Below, piece by piece: positions 1 to 6,824 of a stretch of 16,973 nt of DNA. This stretch comes from JAEYLA01 sp035561315 (GTDB lineage: Bacteria; Bacillota; Clostridia; Christensenellales; CAG-138), in the NCBI GenBank assembly GCA_035561315.1, contig DATMXR010000023.1:1-16973 (forward strand). Direction: 5' to 3'. Below the pieces are notes generated by a model. The model was not told where the DNA came from. It saw only the letters and a program-made list of their open reading frames with translations, and did not search any database. Positions within the stretch are counted from its first letter, which is position 1, and every line of letters begins with the position of its first letter. Both the position numbers and the translations under genes were made by a program.

Positions 1-26
1 ATACTGTACCCATACGGGCAATGGAA

Positions 27-48
27 CTTATAAACTGGGGTTTATAAG
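27..48. promoter_or_regulatory. Perfect inverted repeat upstream of the ATPase gene
   Basis: CTTATAAAC (27–35) and GTTTATAAG (40–48) are perfect 9-bp complements separated by TGGG. The left arm contains a TATAAA that could serve as a -10 box. The repeat lies 25 bp upstream of the ATG at 74, so it could be an operator over a promoter or a hairpin in the leader. There is no T-run after it, so a terminator is unlikely. Only the symmetry is observed; the role is inferred. Confidence 0.4.
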
Positions 49-73
49 CGGAATAAGCAAAGGGGGCAATTTC

Positions 74-1456
74 ATGTCGCTCAAGGATATGCCCTGCCAG
101 GAAGGATGCCTGACTCTGTTCAGCGCGCTCAACCGTTTTACGGTGCTCCGGGACTCGTTGGAGGAGCCGCCGTTTGCGTGCCTCGCCTCGATGCTCTCCC
201 ATCTGCTGCAGAACGACCCGCTCGCCGCCGCAAAGGAATACCACGCGCTTTGCGCCGCGCTTATAAAGGGCGGCTACCGCCGTGTGAGCGGGGACCTGTT
301 CCGGGACTTTTTGATTTGGGTGCTGACCGAGCGGGAAAACCCGTTTTCCGCCGCCGCCGCGCGCGGCGTGTGGGACGAACCCCTCTCCACCGCCATGCGC
401 GCCGACCTCAAGCGCATGGACGTGCTCTTTTCTTTGAACAGCGTCATCGCCAAGCGGTGGATCGGCGAAAAAGCGCGGGACCAGCGCAGCGCCCGCCGCA
501 CGCCGCAGAAGGATAACATCAGCGTGCTTTCCTCCGCCGTATGGGGAGGCACCACCAACCGGCCCCTGCCCCAGGCCGCGCCCGCCGCGATTCCCGCGCC
601 CGTGGCGGAGCCCATCCCGCTTCCTATAGACGAAAACGACTTTATCAGCTGGCGTTACCAGCCGGAAGAGCAAAAAGACCCGTACGCCGCAGACCCTTCT
701 TTGGAGGAACTCTACGTAAGGCTTGATAATTCTGCCGACCGCGGGCTGCTGCTGGACGATCTCTGGAACTACGCCGCGACCTGCGGGTACGGCGTGTTTA
801 CGCGGTACCGCCTGTTTATAGTAGGAGAGGACGGAACGCTTTCGGGCCTTAGCGCGCAGTCTTTGCCCGAAGAGGACGCGTTCACGTTCTACCAGGCCCA
901 GCGCGAGCAGGCCATGCACAACGCCATCCGCTTTATGCGCGGGGAAAACGCGCAGAACTTTTTATTGACGGGGGGCGCCGGCGCGGGCAAGACCACGCAG
1001 ATATTTTCGCTTGCGCGGGAGCTGCCCGAGCTTCGGCTGGTGTACTGCCCGCCGGGGCATCTACACGGCCTGACGCGCGCGCTGCCGCAGCTTTTAAAAC
1101 AGCCCTTGAAATTCCTGCTGTTTTTGGACGAGTTCGATTCGCAGGACCCCGCGTGGCCGAAGCTTCGCGCCGCGCTCTCCCTGGCGCTTTTGACGGCGCC
1201 CAACCTTTTGATCTGCGCCGCGGCGAGAAAGGCGGAGGACGCCTTTTTCCCGCTGCGCGTCAGCCTGCCGCCGCCGCAATTGAAGGAATTTATCGAGCTG
1301 GTCCAGTTTACGCTTTTGCGCGAGGGCAAGGATGTGGATGTGGACAGCATCCAGAACGCCTGCATCGATTACGCGGCCGCCGCCGGGGTGAACGGCGGCT
1401 CCCCGCTCTCCTTCCGCTCCGCCGCCGCGATCGCGCAGGAACTGCTGGGAAAATAA
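74..1456 (+). CDS. DUF815-like P-loop ATPase
   Basis: A 460-residue soluble protein whose plan matches the DUF815 ATP-binding family: a helical N-terminal region ending in an ENPFSAAAARG motif (residues 89–98), then a C-terminal AAA-type domain. The Walker A is GGAGAGKTT (300–308) and the Walker B is FLLFLDEFD (347–355), so ATP binding and hydrolysis are likely. Between the halves is a Pro/Ala-rich linker (about 164–186). After the Walker B, the usual DUF815 ATSN-type sensor is replaced by CAAARKA, so it is a diverged member. The start is the ATG at 74, preceded by AAGGGGG. It is followed on the same strand by two paralogous membrane proteins after 75 bp. The substrate and partner are unknown; DUF815 proteins have no settled function. 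The ATPase call is firm, the family call moderately so. Confidence 0.8.
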   Translation: MSLKDMPCQEGCLTLFSALNRFTVLRDSLEEPPFACLASMLSHLLQNDPLAAAKEYHALCAALIKGGYRRVSGDLFRDFLIWVLTERENPFSAAAARGVWDEPLSTAMRADLKRMDVLFSLNSVIAKRWIGEKARDQRSARRTPQKDNISVLSSAVWGGTTNRPLPQAAPAAIPAPVAEPIPLPIDENDFISWRYQPEEQKDPYAADPSLEELYVRLDNSADRGLLLDDLWNYAATCGYGVFTRYRLFIVGEDGTLSGLSAQSLPEEDAFTFYQAQREQAMHNAIRFMRGENAQNFLLTGGAGAGKTTQIFSLARELPELRLVYCPPGHLHGLTRALPQLLKQPLKFLLFLDEFDSQDPAWPKLRAALSLALLTAPNLLICAAARKAEDAFFPLRVSLPPPQLKEFIELVQFTLLREGKDVDVDSIQNACIDYAAAAGVNGGSPLSFRSAAAIAQELLGK

Positions 1457-1531
1457 ATGGCGCAATAGGCCGCGCGCGGCCCGCATAACATGTGGGGTAC
1501 GGTATCATTTTAAAAGAAAAGAGGTCTCGCT

Positions 1532-2557
1532 ATGGAATTTATGACGCCTTATCCGCCTTTAGCCCGCGCGCCGCTGCGCATGCGCGGAATATTCGGCATC
1601 GCCTGGCAGCTTTATAAGCGCGGCTTCCTCCAGATGTTTTTGGTGTCCCTCCTGGTGGTCGGCTTGCCCATGCTGCTGATGTTTCTTCCGTATTTTTCCA
1701 CGCTGAACCTTCTCCTGCCGGAAGTGCAAAGCGGCCTTGCCCCGTTCGGCGGCAGCATCTCCCCGGAATTCGGCCTCCGGCAAGTGGGCGGAATGCTCTG
1801 GTCCATGCTGCTGACGGGCCTCGTATCCCTTTTGGTCACATTCCTGTTTTCGCCCATGTACCAGGGCGCGGTCTATCTGGAAATGGAAGAGCGCATGGAA
1901 GGCCGCGCAGGCACGTTAAGCCAGCTCTTCCGCTACGCCCTGCCCATAGGCCTCAAGCGCTTCTACACCACGTTTCTTGCGGCATTTGTGTTGCAGATCG
2001 GGGTCGGCGTCGTCACGTCGCTGATCTCTTCGTTTGGCGCTTTCGGCGCGCTGCTCTCCGTCTTGCCCTCTTTGATCCGCTCGCCGGATACGGCCGCGCT
2101 TACGGCCGCTTCCCTCCCAATGGGCGTCGTCACGGTGCTGTCGCTTCTGGTTGCCCTGTGCGCGGGCGTGTTCATGGCATTCATCTACCCCGTTGCGGCG
2201 CATGAGAAAAAATTCGCGTTCTCCGCCGTTGGCCGCGCGTTCAAGCTGGCCGCCAAGCACTTTTGGCGCATATTGGGCGCCACGCTGCTGTTTTCGCTTG
2301 CAGTCGGCATACTTTCGTGCATCTTATGTTTGCCCGCGTTGCTTTTGCAGCAGAATGCCGAGGCGATGTTTATACTTCTTGCCGTGCTGCTCTCCGTTGT
2401 GAGCGCCCTTGTCTCCCCGTATTCCGCGGCGTTCCAGACCGCGCTGTATGTGGATATCGCGGCCCGCGCGGAGGGGCCGGAATTCTCCGTGATCGACCCG
2501 GACTCCGTACCCGACCCCGACCCGGACGAGCTGCGCGACGGGCCGCGCACGCTCTAA
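1532..2557 (+). CDS. Multi-pass membrane protein, tandem paralogue A
   Basis: A 341-residue protein with about six hydrophobic segments (near residues 33–56, 88–108, 144–180, 194–219, 245–270 and 277–302), hence an integral membrane protein. It has no signal peptide and no catalytic motif I can recognise. Hydrophilic segments stand out: the N-terminus (MEFMTPYPPL), a central stretch around YLEMEERMEGRAG (115–127), and HEKKFAFSAVGRAFK (224–238). The tail is acidic with a DPDSVPDPDPDE run (322–333) that is shorter in the paralogue. The start is supported by AAAAGAGG upstream. The general shape resembles uncharacterised Gram-positive polytopic proteins of the DUF975 or glycerophosphodiesterase-membrane-domain type, but I cannot assign a family. 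Transport, scaffolding or envelope stress roles are all possible. Confidence 0.8.
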   Translation: MEFMTPYPPLARAPLRMRGIFGIAWQLYKRGFLQMFLVSLLVVGLPMLLMFLPYFSTLNLLLPEVQSGLAPFGGSISPEFGLRQVGGMLWSMLLTGLVSLLVTFLFSPMYQGAVYLEMEERMEGRAGTLSQLFRYALPIGLKRFYTTFLAAFVLQIGVGVVTSLISSFGAFGALLSVLPSLIRSPDTAALTAASLPMGVVTVLSLLVALCAGVFMAFIYPVAAHEKKFAFSAVGRAFKLAAKHFWRILGATLLFSLAVGILSCILCLPALLLQQNAEAMFILLAVLLSVVSALVSPYSAAFQTALYVDIAARAEGPEFSVIDPDSVPDPDPDELRDGPRTL

Positions 2558-2573
2558 GCCTTAGGTACACGCT

Positions 2574-3590
2574 ATGGAATTTATGACGCCTTATCCGCCC
2601 CTCACCCGCGCGCCGCTGCGCATGCGCGGGATATTCGGCATTGCCTGGCAGCTTTACAGGCGCGGCTTCTGGCAAACGCTTTTGATCTCCCTCCTGTTGG
2701 TCAGCCTGCCCACGCTGCTTCTCGCGCTTCCGCAGTATGCCGCTTTGGGCGACACGGGATTTTGGCCGGACCTGCAGGACAATTTCGCCCGATTCGGCAA
2801 GCTGGGCAGCTCCCCCGCGGACGCCGGGCTGGCGGATATCGGCGCGGTGCTCAGTTCCACGCTGCTGACCTCGGTCCTTTCCCTCGCGGTCCGCTTCCTG
2901 CTCACGCCCATGTACCAGGGCGCGCTCTATCTGGAGATGGACGAGCGTATGGAAGGGCGGGCGGGCTCGTTGAGCCAGCTCTTCCGCTACGCCCTGCCCA
3001 TAGGCCTCAGGCGCTTTTACACCACGTTCCTTGCGCAGCTGCTGCTGGAGATCGGGATCGCAGCCGTCATCTTTGCGGCATATCTGTTCCTCGGCGTTTT
3101 CGGCATGACGGCCTCGCTGTTCTCCTCCATCCCCTATGTGGAACGCGGCGCGCTGCCCGCGCCCTTCCTGATCACGCTTGTCGTGATTGTTCTGCTGATC
3201 GTGCTGCTTGCCGCGGTATTGAACGCGTTCACGGCGCTCATCTACCCCGTCGCGGCGCGTGAAAAGAAGTTTGCCTTTTCCGCCGTAGGCCGCGCGTTCA
3301 AGCTGACCGCGAAGCATTTCTGGCGCGTTGTGGGCGCAACGGTGCTGTTTTTGCTTGTAACGGGCGCAATTTCCGTGATTTTGTGTTTGCCCGCGCTGCT
3401 TCTGTGGCAGAATATTGAGGCGGCGTTCACGCTCTATGCCGTGCTGGCCGCTTTGGCCGGGGCGCTTGTCGCCCCCTACGGCACCGCCCTTCATACCGCG
3501 CTGTATGTAGATATCGCGGCGCGCGCAGACGGGCCGGAATTCTCCGTGACCGACCCGGACGAGCTGCGCGACGGGCCCCGTACGCTCTGA
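2574..3590 (+). CDS. Multi-pass membrane protein, tandem paralogue B
   Basis: A 338-residue paralogue of the preceding gene, starting 16 bp after its stop codon. The N-terminus is almost identical (MEFMTPYPPL, then RAPLRMRGIFGIAWQLY). The segments around YLEMDERMEGRAG, LSQLFRYALPIGL, REKKFAFSAVGRAFK and YVDIAARADGPEFSV are also retained. The membrane segments (about 33–56, 92–112, 150–180, 196–224, 250–275 and 282–312) have diverged in sequence but not in position. There is no strong Shine-Dalgarno before the ATG, only TTAGG, so translation probably depends on coupling to paralogue A. Co-expression makes a heteromeric complex plausible, but that is inference. The function is unknown. Confidence 0.8.
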   Translation: MEFMTPYPPLTRAPLRMRGIFGIAWQLYRRGFWQTLLISLLLVSLPTLLLALPQYAALGDTGFWPDLQDNFARFGKLGSSPADAGLADIGAVLSSTLLTSVLSLAVRFLLTPMYQGALYLEMDERMEGRAGSLSQLFRYALPIGLRRFYTTFLAQLLLEIGIAAVIFAAYLFLGVFGMTASLFSSIPYVERGALPAPFLITLVVIVLLIVLLAAVLNAFTALIYPVAAREKKFAFSAVGRAFKLTAKHFWRVVGATVLFLLVTGAISVILCLPALLLWQNIEAAFTLYAVLAALAGALVAPYGTALHTALYVDIAARADGPEFSVTDPDELRDGPRTL

Positions 3591-3633
3591 CGCGCCATCC
3601 GCCCCGCTTATCTTATTTATTAGGAGGACTCAT

Positions 3634-5418
3634 ATGCCCAAGACATTGCCCGCGCGGCAGGAACTCGACGCCGCCCTGACATGGGACCTTACCGCCATGT
3701 ACGCTTCCGATGAGGCGTGGGAGGCGGATTTTAGAGACGTGCAGCAGGAGATATCGGCGTTTCCCCGGCTTTCCGGCACGTTTACAAGCGCGGAGGCGCT
3801 GCTTGCCGGGTTAAAACAGGAAAGCGCCCTCTCGCTCAAGCTGGAGCGGCTCTATGTATACGCCCACATGCACCAGGACGAGGACAACGCCGTGGCCAAG
3901 TACCAGGGCATGACCGACCGGGCCATGCAGCAGAGCGTGGCGTACGGCGCGGCTTCCTCCTTCATGACGCCGGAGATACTCGCGATAGACCCGAATACGC
4001 TGCAAAGCTGGATCGATTCTCCCATTTTGAAGGAGTACCGCCGGGTGCTGAACAATTTGGTAAGGCGCAGGCCGCACACGCTCACCGCCAACGAGGAGCG
4101 GATCATGGCCCTTGCGGGCGAGCCGCTCGCCGCGGCGGACTCGATATTTTCCATGCTCAACAACGCCGATATCCGCTTTGGCAGCATCACGGACGACGGC
4201 GGCGATACCGTGGAACTGACCCAGGGAAATTACCGCAGCTTCTTGGAAAGCAAAAACCGGGAAGTCCGCAAAACCGCCTACAAAGCGCTCTACGCTTCTT
4301 ATTTAAGCTTAAAGAACACGCTTGCCGCCTCCTACGCCGCAAGCGTGAAAGCGGACGTGTTTTTCGCCAGGGCGCGCAGCTACGACAGCGCCATCGGCGC
4401 GGCGCTGTTTTCCACAAACGTGCCGCTTTCGGTGTACGACGGCCTGATCTCAGCCATAAAAAGCCGCCTGCCTTCCATAGAAAAATACCTCCGGCTGCGC
4501 CGGAAGGCATTGGGCGTGGACCAGCTTTACATGTACGACCTGTACGTGCCCATCGTGCCCGCCACGCCCAAGAAGCTTAGCTACGAGGACGCGAAGGCGC
4601 TGGTAAAGGAAGCCCTGAAGCCCCTGGGCGCGGAGTACTCCAAAATGCTCGACATCGCCTACAGGGACGGCTGGATCGACGTGCCGCAGAACAGGGGCAA
4701 GACCACCGGCGCGTACTCCTGGGGCGCGTACGGCACGCATCCGTATGTGCTTTTAAATTACCAGGAGGAAGAGGATTACGCGTTCACGCTGGCGCACGAG
4801 CTGGGCCACGCGATGCATTCCTATTATTCCGACAGCAGCCTCCCCTACCAGGACGCGCAGTATAAGATCATGGCGGCGGAAGTCGCCTCCACCGTCAACG
4901 AGGTGCTTTTAACCCGCCACCTGTTGAAAACCGAGCGCGACCCCGCCCGCAGGGCGTACCTCATCAACCACTACCTGGAGCAGTTCCGCACCACCGTATA
5001 CCGCCAGACCATGTTCGCGGCCTTTGAGCAGAAGACGCACTCCATGTGCGAGGCGGGCGAGCCTTTAACGGTGGACGCGCTGTGCGAGGAATACGGCAGG
5101 CTCAACGAGCTGTTTTATCCCGGCGTGGTCGTGGACGACGAGATCCGCATCGAATGGGCGCGCATCCCGCACTTCTACAACGCGTTTTACGTGTACCAGT
5201 ACGCCACCGGCTTCTGCGCCGCCGTCGCCCTGGCGCACGGCATACTCGAAGGGCACGGGCTTACCAACTATCTCGCCTTCCTAAAAAGCGGCGGCAGCGA
5301 TTTCCCCATAGCGCTGCTGCAGAACGCGGGCGTGGATCTTACAAAGCCCGAAAGCATACTGGCCGCGCTCGACGCGTTCGACAGCGCGGTGGATGAGCTG
5401 GGCGAGCTGTTGAAGTAA
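3634..5418 (+). CDS. pepF: Oligoendopeptidase F (M3B zinc metallopeptidase)
   Basis: A 594-residue cytosolic enzyme of normal length for the M3B family, which cleaves short peptides internally. The zinc site is HELGH (388–392), with the third ligand most likely Glu416 in the AAEVAST segment, at the usual distance. The C-terminal substrate-binding part has the family signature IPHFYNAFYVYQYATGF, and the N-terminal helical region begins with the typical LTWDLTAMY. The start is the ATG at 3634 with a perfect AGGAGG six bases upstream. It lies 43 bp after the second membrane paralogue without an obvious promoter, so it may be the last gene of that operon; an intrinsic terminator follows at 5519. 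All catalytic elements look intact. The enzyme class is secure; the in vivo substrates are not shown. Confidence 0.95.
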   Translation: MPKTLPARQELDAALTWDLTAMYASDEAWEADFRDVQQEISAFPRLSGTFTSAEALLAGLKQESALSLKLERLYVYAHMHQDEDNAVAKYQGMTDRAMQQSVAYGAASSFMTPEILAIDPNTLQSWIDSPILKEYRRVLNNLVRRRPHTLTANEERIMALAGEPLAAADSIFSMLNNADIRFGSITDDGGDTVELTQGNYRSFLESKNREVRKTAYKALYASYLSLKNTLAASYAASVKADVFFARARSYDSAIGAALFSTNVPLSVYDGLISAIKSRLPSIEKYLRLRRKALGVDQLYMYDLYVPIVPATPKKLSYEDAKALVKEALKPLGAEYSKMLDIAYRDGWIDVPQNRGKTTGAYSWGAYGTHPYVLLNYQEEEDYAFTLAHELGHAMHSYYSDSSLPYQDAQYKIMAAEVASTVNEVLLTRHLLKTERDPARRAYLINHYLEQFRTTVYRQTMFAAFEQKTHSMCEAGEPLTVDALCEEYGRLNELFYPGVVVDDEIRIEWARIPHFYNAFYVYQYATGFCAAVALAHGILEGHGLTNYLAFLKSGGSDFPIALLQNAGVDLTKPESILAALDAFDSAVDELGELLK

Positions 5419-5427
5419 TTGATCTTC

Positions 5428-5495
5428 AGGGGCTTTGCCCCTAAGCCCCGTCAAAGGGACACGTCCCTAAGCGGGTGTTTGGAGGCAGCGCCCTC
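5428..5495. repeat. Block of small palindromes, likely dispersed intergenic repeat
   Basis: Two short palindromes follow each other after pepF: AGGGGCTTTGCCCCT (5428–5442) and AGGGACACGTCCCT (5455–5468). A third, imperfect one is GGAGGCAGCGCCCTC (5481–5495). Blocks of this kind, with GGGGCTTTGCCCC and GGGAC-GTCCC units, occur as dispersed non-coding elements between genes in many Clostridia. An open frame crosses the block, but its codons read through the repeat and look non-coding. Confidence 0.55.
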
Positions 5496-5518
5496 AACGT
5501 ACTCTGCCGATAATCTGA

Positions 5519-5552
5519 CCCCGCCTGCAATCCAGGCGGGGTTTGTTCTTTT
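5519..5552 (+). terminator. Intrinsic terminator after pepF
   Basis: CCCCGCCTG (5519–5527) pairs perfectly with CAGGCGGGG (5533–5541) around a CAATC loop and is followed by TTTGTTCTTTT. This is a textbook rho-independent terminator, about 100 bp after the pepF stop codon. Confidence 0.92.
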
Positions 5553-5605
5553 GCCCGTTCATCAAACCTTTACACCCTCCCGGCCGCGCAAGGACCCCTA
5601 TTCTC

Positions 5606-5634
5606 TTGCATGCTTGCCTGCCTGCTGATAAAAT
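5606..5634 (+). promoter_or_regulatory. Extended -10 promoter for the DUF695–RraB gene
   Basis: A TAAAAT -10 box (5629–5634) is preceded by the extended -10 dinucleotide TG (5626–5627). A weak -35, TTGCAT (5606–5611), sits exactly 17 bp upstream. It lies between the pepF terminator and the ATG at 5669. Confidence 0.5.
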
Positions 5635-5668
5635 GGTACTTTAAGAGGGGTGTCCGGAAAGGAGCGGC

Positions 5669-6427
5669 ATGCGCAAGCAAGCGGAAGATACGTTTTTCAG
5701 TTATGTGTGGCCTCTGCAGAATGCACGGGCGCATTTTACCGTGGATACGGGCTACGACGAGCCCATGGCGGGGTACGAAGCTTTGGTGTACTGCGCGCTT
5801 TCCCCGCATGAAAGCGGTGCGGAGGCATTTACGCCGCGCGAGGAGCGCCGCTGCGATAAAATAGAGCGGAAGCTCCTGCGCGCGCTTCCCGACGCCGTAT
5901 ACGTAGGCGTGATCGACATGGACGCGCTGCGGCAATACTATTTTTACGTGCGGGACGCGGAAGAAGCGATGGCGGAGATCGAGCGCATCGCGGGCAAGGA
6001 AAAGCTTTTGTCCGTTTCCCCCGGCTCCGCGCACGAGCCGGACTGGCTGACCTACCACGCGCTGCTGCTGCCCGACGCCGCCAAGTATCAGACGGTGCTG
6101 AACGCGGAGATGATCGGGCGGCTCAAAAAAAGCGGGGACAATCTTGCAGCCGTGCGGCGGATGACGTTTTCCATGTGCTTTCCCAGCGAGCAGACGCGGC
6201 TCCTGTTTCAGGAGCAGGCCAAGGCCGCGGGCTTCGCGATAGGCGAGCCGCAGTTCAAGCCCGAGCTTGACCTGCCGCACATACTCACCATCCACGCGCT
6301 CTCCGCCCTCGTCCAGGAGGACGTGGACGACCTGACCACCCGCGCCATCCGCGCGGCTGAGCCGTTCGGCGGCGAGCTTTTGCGATGGAACTGCCCCGTC
6401 ATGCCCAAACGCAGCCCGCTTGCATAA
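5669..6427 (+). CDS. DUF695–RraB two-domain protein
   Basis: A 252-residue soluble protein. Residues about 1–115 resemble DUF695: the segment DAVYVGVIDMDALRQYYFYV is the typical end of that domain. Residues about 125–245 resemble RraB, the regulator of ribonuclease E activity: MTFSMCFPSEQTRLLFQEQA followed by an acidic HALSALVQEDVDDLT stretch and a terminal GGELLRWNCPVM, matching the usual GG-YDGW ending. In Proteobacteria RraB binds RNase E and alters its activity; in Gram-positives the partner of DUF695–RraB proteins is not established. The start is the ATG at 5669 after GGAAAGGAG. It has its own promoter and forms a single-gene unit between pepF and glnA. Family assignment is from pattern recognition of motifs and domain order; the function is inferred. 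Confidence 0.7.
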   Translation: MRKQAEDTFFSYVWPLQNARAHFTVDTGYDEPMAGYEALVYCALSPHESGAEAFTPREERRCDKIERKLLRALPDAVYVGVIDMDALRQYYFYVRDAEEAMAEIERIAGKEKLLSVSPGSAHEPDWLTYHALLLPDAAKYQTVLNAEMIGRLKKSGDNLAAVRRMTFSMCFPSEQTRLLFQEQAKAAGFAIGEPQFKPELDLPHILTIHALSALVQEDVDDLTTRAIRAAEPFGGELLRWNCPVMPKRSPLA

Positions 6428-6449
6428 TTGCATGAAACCGTGCATAATT
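6421..6449. promoter_or_regulatory. Direct repeat TGCATAATT, 20-bp phased
   Basis: TGCATAATT occurs at 6421–6429, overlapping the stop codon of the upstream gene, and again at 6441–6449. The starts are 20 bp apart, about two helical turns. GTGCATAAT (6440–6448) is also the complement of ATTATGCAC at 6642–6650. Spacing of this kind is typical of paired protein-binding sites. No known regulator box is matched. Confidence 0.3.
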
Positions 6450-6479
6450 AGTCGAATCGACCGGACCTGCCCATAGGGG

Positions 6480-6503
6480 GCCGTTTTGACCACGGCGTTG
6501 TTT
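6480..6503 (+). terminator. Possible weak terminator of the DUF695–RraB gene
   Basis: GCCGT (6480–6484) pairs with ACGGC (6492–6496) around a 7-nt loop and is followed by GTTGTTT. The stem has only 5 bp and the tail is interrupted, so this is tentative. It lies about 53 bp after the stop codon. Confidence 0.35.
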
Positions 6504-6620
6504 ATAACCTGCGCTTTTACGACAAAATATCCGTTTGTTCGGTAAAATGCATGTAAAATCGAACACAAGCGTAGACACATGCAGGGAATAAAATGATTTC
6601 TGCACACCGTTCCCGGAATG

Positions 6621-6663
6621 TTTTGCACAGCGGTTATGAACATTATGCACAGAGTTATCCACC
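6621..6663 (+). promoter_or_regulatory. Cluster of DnaA-box-like 9-mers
   Basis: Four 9-mers resemble the DnaA box TTATCCACA: TTTTGCACA (6621), TTATGAACA (6634), TTATGCACA (6643) and TTATCCACC (6655). The last two each differ at one position. They share one orientation and start 9–13 bp apart. This could be a DnaA-binding or titration site, or an operator for another factor that recognises TGCACA. It is not an origin: there is no dnaA or dnaN gene and no AT-rich unwinding region next to it. Confidence 0.4.
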
Positions 6664-6685
6664 GATGCCCCAAAACAGGGAGTTG

Positions 6686-6731
6686 TCCATGCACACCCCA
6701 TGTGCATGAAGCGGCGCGGCGTGTGCATGGA
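6686..6731 (+). promoter_or_regulatory. Mutually exclusive hairpins in the glnA leader
   Basis: The arm CATGCACA (6688–6695) pairs perfectly with TGTGCATG (6701–6708) around a CCCCA loop. The same arm, extended to TCCATGCACAC (6686–6696), also pairs perfectly over 11 bp with GTGTGCATGGA (6721–6731). The two 3' arms are imperfect direct repeats that both continue into CGGCGCGG. Only one pairing can form at a time, as in an attenuator or switch, provided that transcription starts upstream. As DNA, the same arrangement could be a multi-site operator. Confidence 0.4.
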
Positions 6732-6761
6732 TGAAACGGCGCGGTGAAACTGTGAATTTGC

Positions 6762-6780
6762 GCAGGCAATCCTGCACTTT
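6762..6780 (+). terminator. Terminator-like hairpin upstream of glnA
   Basis: GCAGG (6762–6766) pairs with CCTGC (6771–6775) around CAAT and is followed by ACTTTTATT. An outer pairing, TTTGC (6757–6761) with GCAAA (6785–6789), is also possible. It sits about 40 bp before the glnA Shine-Dalgarno, a suitable place for an attenuator terminator. The stem is short, so strength is uncertain. Confidence 0.35.
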
Positions 6781-6824
6781 TATTGCAAAAATAAACAGAG
6801 TTACATTTATACAGGAGGTTCGGC

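Larger units (their letters stand above)
1521..3590 (+). repeat. Tandem gene-length duplication
   Basis: The two membrane-protein genes lie head to tail with starts 1042 bp apart. Similarity begins just before the start codons (GAGGTCTCGCTATGG and TAGGTACACGCTATGG) and runs to the last residues, which are identical (DELRDGPRTL). Conservation is patchy: near-identical cytoplasmic-looking segments alternate with diverged membrane segments. This is a diverged paralogous duplication rather than a recent one. Confidence 0.85.
6428..6824. other. 397-bp structured intergenic region upstream of glnA
   Basis: There is no gene here that I can support on either strand; the open frames crossing it are extensions of antisense frames. 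It is less GC-rich than its surroundings. It contains a short hairpin with a T-rich tail (6480–6503), a run of DnaA-box-like 9-mers (6621–6663), competing hairpin arms (6686–6731) and a terminator-like hairpin (6762–6780) before the glnA ribosome-binding site. No strong sigma-A promoter is evident: the TTGACC at 6486 and TATAAC at 6503 are only 11 bp apart. Confidence 0.6.

Noticed and set aside
1468..1481. GC palindrome GGCCGCGCGCGGCC as terminator of the ATPase gene
   Set aside because: No T-run follows on either strand, so it may be only a GC-rich spacer. The next genes could be co-transcribed.
2370..3494. Long antisense open frame across the second membrane paralogue
   Set aside because: Its translation is rich in Arg, Gln and Gly and low in hydrophobic residues, as expected from the reverse of a GC-rich membrane protein gene; there is no ribosome-binding site and the sense gene is clearly real.
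5419..5628. Small open frame after pepF
   Set aside because: It starts at a non-standard codon right after the pepF stop and is made of the palindromic repeat block and terminator.
6551..6570. GlnR/TnrA-type box (TGTNA-N7-TNACA) near glnA
   Set aside because: TGTAA at 6553 is not followed by TNACA at the required distance, and no other copy was found.
6643..6663. Chromosomal origin (oriC)
   Set aside because: DnaA-like boxes alone are not enough: dnaA, dnaN, rpmH and gidA are absent, there is no AT-rich unwinding element, and gene strands do not switch here.
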